A stretch of DNA of 5,724 bases, taken from Bacteroidales bacterium. Its GTDB lineage: Bacteria > Bacteroidota > Bacteroidia > Bacteroidales > 4484-276. Location: positions 1 to 5,724 of the forward strand of contig JAOZRY010000238.1 in the NCBI GenBank assembly GCA_029939965.1, written 5' to 3'. Position 1 is the first letter of the stretch. Each line of letters opens with the position of its first letter. The notes below the pieces were generated by a model. That model made no database searches, had not been told where the DNA came from, and saw only the letters and a program-made list of their open reading frames with translations. The translations under genes were made by a program, and so were the position numbers. This document shows, piece by piece, positions 1 to 5,707 of this stretch.

Positions 1-858
1 CCAGGAACCAATAAATACGTTGCCGTCTGGTTTTACTAAAAATGATGATGCATCAATTTCAGTGCTCAATATCCGGTAATTCACATAATTATAATTATCA
101 TCAAAAAACACTTCGCCTAGTTTGTCGCCAAAGCCAATCAAAATATGCCCTTCGCTAATGCGTGCAACACCAGTAACATTTCCTATCCCCGGGCTACCTT
201 CAATTGGGGTTATTACATCTTTGTGATAATCGTATGTAAAAAAATTTCCGGTGTAGGAAACCAGCATAAGTTTATTGATGCCATGTTCAAAAAAAGAGAA
301 AGAGTGAAAATAACTTCCTGCAATATTTTCGGGGCCAAGGTAATACCGGTGTAATTTATTATGGCTGTATCGGTAAACTGTTGCGTTATCCGAGAACCAA
401 AGGTTTTCGTGTTTGTCTTCAAAAAATTGTTTGGGATACCATAACGAGCTGTCCGATTGCTGATTGGTGCCCGATAGTATAGTATTAATTTCTATTTTAC
501 TTTTGGTGTAAGATATTTCATCGAAGCCAAGATCCGAATTCACAAACAATCGCCCTTTATTGTCGCACAAAACGGATTTTACAAAATGTGAAGAAACCTG
601 ATCACCGTAATCAATAAACTCTTCGCCATTGAAGCGGATAAGTCCATGATCAGTTCCAGCCCAAATAAAACCTATAGAATCTATGGTAATAGATTTCACA
701 AGTTCGTTTTGCAGACCACTTTCCTGGGTGTAATACTTTATCTTGTACTCTTGGCCATTGGCAATTTGAAGAAATATGAACCAGATAAATAAAATCAGGT
801 AAACCTTGCTGACGAGTAAAGTGTGAAAAATGTTTATGAGGTTTTTATTGAAAACCAA
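1..858 (-). CDS. Exported two-component-regulator propeller (Reg_prop) sensor protein, N-terminal part
   Basis: This reading frame is open from 858 to the left edge, giving 286 residues with the C-terminus missing. The first 36 residues look like a signal peptide or membrane anchor: a few basic residues, a long hydrophobic run, then ANGQ before EYKIKYY. After it come beta-propeller repeats of the Reg_prop type: SGLQNELVKSI through GFIWAGTDHGLIRF (residues 47 to about 75), NKGRLFVNSDLGFDEI, EDKHENLWFSDNATVYRY (147 onward), and DGNVFIGSW at the edge (278-286). In Bacteroidota such periplasmic propellers usually precede a transmembrane helix and either a histidine kinase (hybrid two-component systems) or a DNA-binding or other output domain. 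Which output is present cannot be seen here. No ATG lies in frame between the stop at 885 and the hydrophobic segment. I chose TTG at 858 because it gives a complete signal peptide and is preceded by a purine-rich AGAAAGGGGA. The family call is firm; the start is less so. Confidence 0.85.
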   Translation of the reverse strand, partial: MVFNKNLINIFHTLLVSKVYLILFIWFIFLQIANGQEYKIKYYTQESGLQNELVKSITIDSIGFIWAGTDHGLIRFNGEEFIDYGDQVSSHFVKSVLCDNKGRLFVNSDLGFDEISYTKSKIEINTILSGTNQQSDSSLWYPKQFFEDKHENLWFSDNATVYRYSHNKLHRYYLGPENIAGSYFHSFSFFEHGINKLMLVSYTGNFFTYDYHKDVITPIEGSPGIGNVTGVARISEGHILIGFGDKLGEVFFDDNYNYVNYRILSTEIDASSFLVKPDGNVFIGSW

Positions 859-865
859 ACTAAAA

Positions 866-875
866 TCCCCTTTCT
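866..875 (-). promoter_or_regulatory. Ribosome-binding site supporting a TTG start
   Basis: AGAAAGGGGA reads on the minus strand seven bases before the TTG at 858. It resembles the AAAGGAGG consensus and is the main reason for choosing a non-ATG start for the propeller gene. Shine-Dalgarno sequences are often weak in this phylum, so the support is moderate. Confidence 0.4.
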
Positions 876-922
876 GGTTTTTTTAATAATCAAATGCAAA
901 TGATTTGTATTTTAATGGCGTG

Positions 923-953
923 CAAATTTACAAGAATTCAACTAAACAACAAA
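923..953 (-). promoter_or_regulatory. Bacteroidota-type -33/-7 promoter of the propeller gene
   Basis: On the minus strand TTTG (953-950) is followed by a 19-base spacer and TAAATTTG (930-923), an exact match to the TTTG / TAnnTTTG pattern of the Bacteroidota primary sigma factor. Transcription would begin near 916, leaving a leader of roughly 58 bases before the TTG at 858. The -33 element lies inside the hairpin that probably terminates the upstream glutamine synthetase transcript. Confidence 0.6.
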
Positions 954-996
954 ATACCGGAATTGTTGACTTCCGGTATTTTATATTTAGTTGAAT
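936..996 (-). terminator. Nested hairpin, probable terminator of the glutamine synthetase gene
   Basis: The inner stem is a perfect 12 bp: AAAATACCGGAA (951-962) pairs with TTCCGGTATTTT (971-982) around an 8-base loop. Outside a short internal loop, ATTCAACTAAA (936-946) pairs with TTTAGTTGAAT (986-996) for another 11 bp. The structure starts seven bases after the glutamine synthetase stop codon. On that strand the inner stem ends in TTTT followed by GTTGTTT, which could serve as the U-rich exit. The flanking A and T runs make it potentially bidirectional. Confidence 0.65.
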
Positions 997-1003
997 AACG
1001 GTG

Positions 1004-2506
1004 TTAGCCACAATGAAAATGTTCCTTCACTAAATTCATAATGGCATCTTTATCATCTGATAATTCCTGTCGTATATTTTTATCGTTGTAACTTTTCAAT
1101 CTGGATACAATACTCTTAATCAACCCTTCAGGGAAAATATTATGAGCCGTATAAATCTTTGCTTGTTTTTCAAGTTGTTCAGCCGATTCCCAGCATGATG
1201 TTGGTAATTGTTTCAGGTCTTTTACACGATCTTTATGTTCATCGTCAAAAATGTTTACATCAACATAGGTTTTATCTGCATATTCCAATGCGTTTTCCAT
1301 TTCGAAACCATGCCGCACAGCTACCGTAAGACCTGCTAATAAAAGGTAAATATCGGCAGAACCATCCGGACATCGAAACTCAACAGTTTGTCTGTTACCA
1401 AAATCTTTTAAAACGTCTGCTTGTTGTGGATTTGCATGAAGATACATATTATTATTACCTGTCCAACCAAGTGGCACCCTTACCAGAACTGACCGATTGC
1501 GATCGCCCCAGCAAATGTTTGTAGGGGCTTCCTGATGTGGGACAAGCCTGAAATAAGATGTTGGGTTTGTGTTTCCAAAAGCTGATAATGAAGGAGCCAG
1601 ATCTAAATATCCTGCGATGGCCTTTTTGGCTGCATCGCTAAGTTTGCCATTTTCCATCATCTGGTTTTTACCATCTTTAAACAATCTGGTATGAACGTGC
1701 ATACCACTTCCGGCTTTACCAATAGTTATTTTTGGGGCAAAGGTAACTGTGATGCCATATTTGTATGCAAGTGTTCTAATAATCCATTTGGCAATTAAAA
1801 GCTGGTGGGCAGCATCTTCTACCGGGCAGGGTATAAACTCCAGTTCGTTTTGTTCGTACTCAGTTTCACCAACACTAAAATTACCTACCTCGCAGTGGCC
1901 GTATTTAAGCATTCCGCCCGATTGTGCTACGGCCAGCATGGCTTCCTGCCTAAACTCATCCAGTTTGGTAAATGGAGAAGATTCATGATAACCACGTTGG
2001 TCAACAGCTTTAAAGAGAGGCTCTATGTCGCTTATGATGTAATACTCCAGTTCGCCCATAGCATGAAACTCATACCCGGTTTTTTCCATCAAATCCTTAT
2101 GCGCCTTTTGAAGGATGTATTCAGGTGAACTTTCGAGAGGATTACCATCTTTATTATAATAAGAACAGAGAATATCGAGTGTGGGAATTTCGCTGAATGG
2201 ATTTACAAAAGCCGTTTTGTATTTCGGAATTACATACAGGTCGCTTGAGCCCGCTTCGATATGCGAAAACAGACTTGATCCGTCAACACGTTCGCCCATA
2301 GTGAGGAGGTCTTCCAAATGATCGCGGCTATTGATAACAAAAGCAAGCGTTTTCAATCGGCCATCTTCTCCGGCATATCTAAAGTTTAGCATTTCAATAT
2401 TGTGATCTTCAATGTACAAAATCAAATCATCCCTTGTGAATTCCTCCGGTGGCTTGTTGAGATATTGAACCAGTGGATTAGGGTTCATTAAAATCTTATT
2501 CTTCAT
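1004..2506 (-). CDS. Glutamine synthetase, type I family (glnA-like; substrate not certain)
   Basis: The 500-residue length fits the dodecameric type I family, not the ~700-residue GSIII common in this phylum. Enzymes of the family join glutamate and ammonia using ATP in the cytoplasm. The N-terminal beta-grasp domain (about 25-110) has VDGSSLFSHIEAGSSDLYVIP (74-94). The catalytic domain shows GELEYY (151-156) with metal-binding Glu, QNELE (219-223), GSGMHVH (266-272), NPTSYFRLVPHQEAP (314-328) carrying the flap Glu at 326, GDRNRSVLVRVP (334-345), and VEFRCPDGSADIY (375-387). Two departures appear when it is aligned by eye to E. coli GlnA. Gly45 sits where ammonium-site Asp50 is expected (NFRYAGEDG). 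Phe420 sits where adenylylated Tyr397 is expected (NIF for NLY). The enzyme is therefore probably not adenylylated, and a gamma-glutamyl ligase acting on an amine is possible. The start is M1 at 2506; M7 is an in-frame alternative. It is divergent from iorAB. Confidence 0.9.
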   Translation of the reverse strand: MKNKILMNPNPLVQYLNKPPEEFTRDDLILYIEDHNIEMLNFRYAGEDGRLKTLAFVINSRDHLEDLLTMGERVDGSSLFSHIEAGSSDLYVIPKYKTAFVNPFSEIPTLDILCSYYNKDGNPLESSPEYILQKAHKDLMEKTGYEFHAMGELEYYIISDIEPLFKAVDQRGYHESSPFTKLDEFRQEAMLAVAQSGGMLKYGHCEVGNFSVGETEYEQNELEFIPCPVEDAAHQLLIAKWIIRTLAYKYGITVTFAPKITIGKAGSGMHVHTRLFKDGKNQMMENGKLSDAAKKAIAGYLDLAPSLSAFGNTNPTSYFRLVPHQEAPTNICWGDRNRSVLVRVPLGWTGNNNMYLHANPQQADVLKDFGNRQTVEFRCPDGSADIYLLLAGLTVAVRHGFEMENALEYADKTYVDVNIFDDEHKDRVKDLKQLPTSCWESAEQLEKQAKIYTAHNIFPEGLIKSIVSRLKSYNDKNIRQELSDDKDAIMNLVKEHFHCG

Positions 2507-2542
2507 ACTGATTTTAGTTATTTAATTTTTAAAAAACGGCCT

Positions 2543-2550
2543 CAAATTTA
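2543..2550 (-). promoter_or_regulatory. Candidate -7 element for the glutamine synthetase gene
   Basis: TAAATTTG reads on the minus strand and matches TAnnTTTG exactly. It is the same octamer as the -7 element of the propeller gene. Initiation would fall about 30 bases before the ATG at 2506. I find no convincing TTTG at the usual distance upstream, and the region is AT-rich, so this is tentative. Confidence 0.35.
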
Positions 2551-2685
2551 CAATTTCTTTTCCAAATATTTGATGACTACTAAAAGAACTTTACAGCTTG
2601 CTATGATTTTGCAAAATAGTTATCTAAAAGGAATTTAAATAATTGGAAGCTAACATTAAAACACAGTTTAAAGGTATAAATTAAG

Positions 2686-2693
2686 TAGTTTTG
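2686..2693 (+). promoter_or_regulatory. Candidate -7 element for the iorAB operon
   Basis: TAGTTTTG followed by C matches TAnnTTTG and would place the transcript start near 2700, some 40 bases before the iorA ATG. The same TAGTTTTGC occurs at the promoter of the small gene at 5095. No clear TTTG lies 18-20 bases upstream; the nearest, TTTA at 2667-2670, is too close. Confidence 0.45.
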
Positions 2694-2724
2694 CAGGTAT
2701 AATTTCATTACTTTTTATTCATCA

Positions 2725-2740
2725 ATTTAACAAGTTACAT
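2725..2740 (+). promoter_or_regulatory. Imperfect palindrome in the iorA leader, possible operator
   Basis: ATTTAACAAGTTACAT ends one base before the iorA start codon. It contains the dyad TAAC-AA-GTTA and matches the perfect palindrome at 5048-5063 at 14 of 16 positions. Lying downstream of the presumed transcript start, it could be a repressor site. It could also affect translation, or match by chance in AT-rich DNA. Confidence 0.35.
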
Positions 2741-2741
2741 A

Positions 2742-4367
2742 ATGCAAAAAATGTTATTGCTGGGAGATGAGGCTATTGCACAAGCCGCTATAGATGCAGG
2801 CATGTCCGGAATTTTTGCATATCCGGGAACCCCATCCACCGAGATAAATGAATATGTGCAGGCATCCAAACAAGCCAAAGAGCAGAAGGTTTTTGCTACC
2901 TGGGCTGCAAATGAGAAAACAGCTATGGAAGCTGCATTAGGCGTTTCGTATGTTGGCAAGCGAAGTATGACTTGTATGAAACACGTGGGATTAAATGTTG
3001 CTGCCGATGCCTTTATTAATTCGGCCATGACCGGTGCCAATGGTGGCCTTGTTGTTGTTTCTGCTGATGACCCATCAATGCATTCATCGCAAAATGAACA
3101 AGATTCAAGGTTTTATGGCAAATATGCTATGATTCCGACGTTGGAGCCATCAAATCAGCAAGAAGCTTACGATATGGTTTTTTATGGTTTCGAGCTTTCA
3201 GAAAAACTGCAAACACCTGTTTTGCTCAGGATAACAACCCGCCTGGCGCATTCGCGCGCTGGCATAGTGAGGAAACCGGTACGTAAACCAAATGAAATCA
3301 GTTTGCCTTCCGATCCCAAACAATTCATCCTGCTACCTGCTATTGCAAGGGGAAGATATAAAGGTTTGTTAAAAAATCAGGACAGATTTCTGGAAGAATC
3401 AGAAACCTCCGGTTTTAATACATATCTGGATGCAGATGATAAATCGTTAGGAATTATTGCCAGTGGGATAGCATACAATTATTTGGTTGAGAATTATCCG
3501 GATAAAAAAGTCCCCTATCCTGTATTAAAGATAAATCAATACCCTATCCCAAGAAACCTGATTGCCAGATTGGAGCGCGAATGCGACAAGGTGCTTTTAC
3601 TTGAAGAAGGAGCACCCCTAATCGAGGAATTGTTGAAGGGATATCTCTCGAAAAATTTGAACATAACCGGAAGACTTGACGGTACTATACCCCGCGATGG
3701 AGAGTTGAATCCGAATATTGTAGCTCGGGCACTTGGCCTGGCCGACTCTCAGGGAAGAGAAATTCCTGATGTTGTTATGGGTCGTCCCCCATCACTTTGT
3801 GTTGGTTGTGGGCATATTGATGTTTACAAAGCACTGAACGAAGCATTATTAGAGTATTCAGCAGGACGTGTGTTTTCTGACATCGGATGTTACACGCTTG
3901 GAGCACTTGCTCCTTTTAACGCTATAAACACATGTGTGGATATGGGTGCATCGATAACTATGGCCAAAGGTGCAGCAGATGTTGGGTTTGTTCCTGCCGT
4001 AGCTGTGATTGGCGATTCCACTTTTACTCATTCAGGAATGACCGGACTTTTGGATGCTGTGAACGACAATTCCAATATTACAGTAATCATTTCTGATAAT
4101 TCGACAACCGGCATGACCGGTGGTCAGAAATCGGCAGCTTTTGGAAAAGTTGAAGCAATTTGCCGTGGATTGGGTGTTGACGAGGAGCACATGAGAACCA
4201 TTAAACCTCTGAAAAAAAACCATGAAGAAAACTTGAAAGTAATTGTTGAAGAGCTTAAATATGAAGGCCTTTCGGTAATTATTCCGCGTCGCGAATGTAT
4301 CCAGACATTAAATAAACGCATGCGACAAAAAGCAAAAATAAAAGAATTGAAAACGCAAAAGAATTAA
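2742..4367 (+). CDS. iorA: Indolepyruvate:ferredoxin oxidoreductase, alpha subunit (lacks C-terminal ferredoxin domain)
   Basis: This is the 541-residue large subunit of the cytoplasmic thiamine-diphosphate enzyme that decarboxylates indolepyruvate and related arylpyruvates to aryl-acetyl-CoA, CO2 and reduced ferredoxin. It may also run in the reverse, carboxylating direction. The N-terminal pyrimidine-binding domain has LLLGDEAIA (5-13), FAYPGTPSTE (25-34) and ANEKTAMEAALG (56-67), where Glu58 is the likely cofactor-activating residue. A middle domain follows. The diphosphate-binding domain has RPPSLCVGCGHID (348-360), SDIGCYTLG (379-387), GDSTFTHSGM (424-433) and SDNSTTGMTGGQ (451-462). Family members from archaea carry about 100 more residues with two 4Fe-4S motifs at the C-terminus. 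Here the protein ends in a basic tail (524-541), and only 24 bases separate it from iorB, so no ferredoxin domain has been lost to a nearby frameshift. Cys353, 356, 383 and 519 remain. The start is M1; M4 at 2751 is a possible alternative. Confidence 0.93.
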   Translation: MQKMLLLGDEAIAQAAIDAGMSGIFAYPGTPSTEINEYVQASKQAKEQKVFATWAANEKTAMEAALGVSYVGKRSMTCMKHVGLNVAADAFINSAMTGANGGLVVVSADDPSMHSSQNEQDSRFYGKYAMIPTLEPSNQQEAYDMVFYGFELSEKLQTPVLLRITTRLAHSRAGIVRKPVRKPNEISLPSDPKQFILLPAIARGRYKGLLKNQDRFLEESETSGFNTYLDADDKSLGIIASGIAYNYLVENYPDKKVPYPVLKINQYPIPRNLIARLERECDKVLLLEEGAPLIEELLKGYLSKNLNITGRLDGTIPRDGELNPNIVARALGLADSQGREIPDVVMGRPPSLCVGCGHIDVYKALNEALLEYSAGRVFSDIGCYTLGALAPFNAINTCVDMGASITMAKGAADVGFVPAVAVIGDSTFTHSGMTGLLDAVNDNSNITVIISDNSTTGMTGGQKSAAFGKVEAICRGLGVDEEHMRTIKPLKKNHEENLKVIVEELKYEGLSVIIPRRECIQTLNKRMRQKAKIKELKTQKN

Positions 4368-4391
4368 CAAAACAATAAAACCAATAAGAGC

Positions 4392-4976
4392 ATGAAGAGA
4401 GATATAATCCTTGCAGGTGTTGGCGGTCAGGGTATTTTGTCTATTGCCGCATCTATCGGACTGGCAGCAGTTGATGCCGGTTTGTTTTTAAAACAAGCTG
4501 AAGTTCACGGAATGAGCCAGCGTGGTGGTGATGTGCAGTCTAATTTGAGAGTTTCGGATAAGGAAATTGCTTCTGACCTTATTCCTTACGGGAAGGCAGA
4601 TATGATCCTTTCGGTTGAACCAATGGAATCGCTTAGATACCTACCCTGGCTTTCTCCTGATGGTTGGCTGATTACTAACTCTACGGCTTTTCCTAATATT
4701 CCTAATTATCCGAAAGAGGATGATATTATGGTGGAGATAAAAAAACAACCGAACCATATTATTATTGATGCTGATTTTCTTGCAAAAGAATTGGGTGCTC
4801 CACGGTCGGCTAATATGGTTATGCTTGGGGCTGCTACTCCGTTTCTTGGTATTGATTATAAGCACCTTGAAATAGCCATCAGGCAACTTTTTGGAAAAAA
4901 AGGAGAAAAAATTGTACAGATAAATATTGATGCAATGATTGCCGGCGAAGAGTTTGCCAGAAATTATGTGAAATAG
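4392..4976 (+). CDS. iorB: Indolepyruvate:ferredoxin oxidoreductase, beta subunit
   Basis: At 194 residues this is the small, gamma-domain-type subunit that pairs with IorA and helps form the CoA and substrate site of the 2-oxoacid oxidoreductase. It opens with RDIILAGVGGQGILS (3-17), the glycine-rich signature of the family, followed by AEVHGMSQRGGDVQS (36-50), also diagnostic. The rest has the expected Rossmann-like alternation (ADMILSVEP, HIIIDADFLAKELG, NMVMLGAA), and the length is normal. It begins 24 bases after iorA with only a short AAGAG before the ATG, so it is almost certainly cotranscribed with iorA. No phenylacetate-CoA ligase gene, a frequent partner elsewhere, follows inside the window; the operon ends at a strong hairpin. 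Confidence 0.93.
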   Translation: MKRDIILAGVGGQGILSIAASIGLAAVDAGLFLKQAEVHGMSQRGGDVQSNLRVSDKEIASDLIPYGKADMILSVEPMESLRYLPWLSPDGWLITNSTAFPNIPNYPKEDDIMVEIKKQPNHIIIDADFLAKELGAPRSANMVMLGAATPFLGIDYKHLEIAIRQLFGKKGEKIVQINIDAMIAGEEFARNYVK

Positions 4977-4995
4977 GTTGGTGAAAAAAATATAT

Positions 4996-5037
4996 GTTAT
5001 AAAAAAAAGCAGGATTCGTCCTGCTTTTTTTTATAAC
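4996..5037 (+). terminator. Perfect 19-bp hairpin terminator after iorAB, bidirectional in form
   Basis: Bases 4996-5014 are exactly complementary to 5019-5037 around a TTCG loop (5015-5018). The stem has a GC-containing tip (GCAGGA/TCCTGC) followed by eight A-T pairs, so either strand ends the GC part with eight U. It starts 19 bases after the iorB stop and separates the operon from the next promoter. Confidence 0.85.
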
Positions 5038-5047
5038 AAATTAACAG

Positions 5048-5063
5048 ATGTAACATGTTACAT
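5048..5063 (+). promoter_or_regulatory. Perfect 16-bp palindrome, candidate operator
   Basis: ATGTAACATGTTACAT equals its own reverse complement. It ends five bases before the candidate -7 element of the small downstream gene, covering the spacer and the place where a -33 box would sit. That position suits a dimeric regulator, either a repressor blocking polymerase or an activator replacing a weak -33. The regulator family is not recognisable from the site. A 14-of-16 copy lies in front of iorA. Confidence 0.5.
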
Positions 5064-5068
5064 GTTTA

Positions 5069-5076
5069 TAGTTTTG
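5069..5076 (+). promoter_or_regulatory. Candidate -7 element for the HMA-like gene
   Basis: TAGTTTTG followed by CG matches TAnnTTTG. Transcription would start near 5083, leaving a very short leader before the ATG at 5095. No TTTG is found at the -33 position, which is occupied by the 16-bp palindrome. Confidence 0.5.
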
Positions 5077-5094
5077 CGACAAAATCGAAAAGAG

Positions 5095-5436
5095 ATGAAC
5101 ACACTTGGAAAAAGCTTTCTTTTGGCAGTTATAATTTCCGGAATTTTTGTATCTGCCTTTCAAATATCATCAGTAAAAGCCGGAATTGTAGGTGATTGTG
5201 ATGTTGATACTGCAAGAATTGCTGTAGTAGAGCTTACAGTTTTGGGTATGGATTCGATAACCGTAGATGATGTGCAGGATAAACTGGATGAAACCTGTGG
5301 AGTGAGTTTTAATTTTGCTTGCTGGAATGATACTGTTGTTTTTATTGAATATGACAGCGTGCTTACAGATAAATTTCAGTTGATGGCCGTAATTAATGAT
5401 ATGGGTTATATTCCCAGCATAAGGCTCGAATACTAA
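5095..5436 (+). CDS. Small exported protein with an HMA-like fold lacking the CxxC metal site
   Basis: This 113-residue protein starts with a clear signal peptide: a Lys after a short polar stretch, a hydrophobic core (LLAVIISGIFVSAF), then SVKA with probable cleavage before Gly30, giving a mature protein of about 84 residues in the periplasm. The mature part follows the beta-alpha-beta-beta-alpha-beta order of heavy-metal-associated domains: AVVELTVLGM (43-52), helix 56-69, GVSFNF (69-74), VVFIEYDSVL (81-90), helix 91-103, GYIPSIRLEY (104-113). Where metal-binding members have GMxCxxC, this one reads GMDSITV (51-57), so both ligand cysteines are replaced. Cys35, 68 and 76 are elsewhere. The start at 5095 is preceded by AAAAGAG. 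The frame extends further upstream, but that stretch reads through the terminator and promoter and has no signal peptide at its start. The role is unknown; protein-protein or redox sensing is possible. It is separated from iorAB by the terminator. Confidence 0.75.
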   Translation: MNTLGKSFLLAVIISGIFVSAFQISSVKAGIVGDCDVDTARIAVVELTVLGMDSITVDDVQDKLDETCGVSFNFACWNDTVVFIEYDSVLTDKFQLMAVINDMGYIPSIRLEY

Positions 5437-5677
5437 AGGATTATTCTGATGTAAGTTCAGGATTTTGGAGTTTTTTTTTGCGCACCCTCATCTGTACATC
5501 CCAAAAAAAAAGGGTTGAATTTGATTGAGGGAGAATGGCGAACAATCTTTTATAACCTCCCTCAACCCATACAATCTTCATCAATATTGATATTGTTTTA
5601 CCAAATTGAACAAGAATATCACTGATATGCCCACGGATATTTCTATGGCTTGTTTATAACTTCACCCCAACCTTTCG
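5437..5677. other. Non-coding stretch with homopolymer tracts and inverted repeats
   Basis: I find no supportable reading frame here on either strand. It contains nine T (5471-5479) and nine A (5503-5511) that could pair with each other, and a set of competing inverted repeats described separately. It holds the 3' end of the upstream transcript and the leader-side DNA of the next promoter. No tRNA or known RNA gene is recognisable. Confidence 0.5.
5512..5568 (+). repeat. Inverted repeat, possible terminator stem of the HMA-like gene
   Basis: TTGAGGGAG (5525-5533) is complementary to CTCCCTCAA (5557-5565), nine bp with a 23-base loop. GGGTTGA (5512-5518) is complementary to TCAACCC (5562-5568), so the two pairings compete for the same right arm. 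Alternatively GGGT (5512-5515) and TGAGGGAG (5526-5533) pair together with 5557-5568 around a 10-base bulge. No T-run follows, so terminator function is uncertain. Confidence 0.35.
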
Positions 5678-5707
5678 TTTGTATTTTCCCAAATCAATCT
5701 ACCTTTG
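5678..5707 (+). promoter_or_regulatory. Strong Bacteroidota-type promoter for a gene beyond the right edge
   Basis: TTTG (5678-5681), an 18-base spacer and TACCTTTG (5700-5707) followed by CGC match the -33/-7 pattern fully. Transcription would start around 5714 and run rightward out of the window. No start codon of that gene is visible in the last bases. Confidence 0.6.

Noticed and set aside
145..422. Short open frames of about 70 codons on both strands near the left edge (145-354 plus, 213-422 minus).
   Set aside because: Both lie inside the propeller gene in other frames. The minus frame with clear Reg_prop repeats explains the whole region.
1749..2128. Plus-strand open frames of 79 and 107 codons opposite the glutamine synthetase gene.
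   Set aside because: They are shadows of a highly conserved enzyme gene, show no recognisable domain and have no promoter or ribosome-binding site.
2735..3040. Minus-strand frame of 101 codons opposite the start of iorA.
   Set aside because: It is antisense to the conserved pyrimidine-binding domain and its alanine-rich protein resembles no family.
4978..5094. An upstream in-frame start (4978) extending the small exported protein by 39 residues.
   Set aside because: The extension translates the perfect terminator hairpin and the promoter with its palindrome, and it hides the signal peptide that starts cleanly at 5095.
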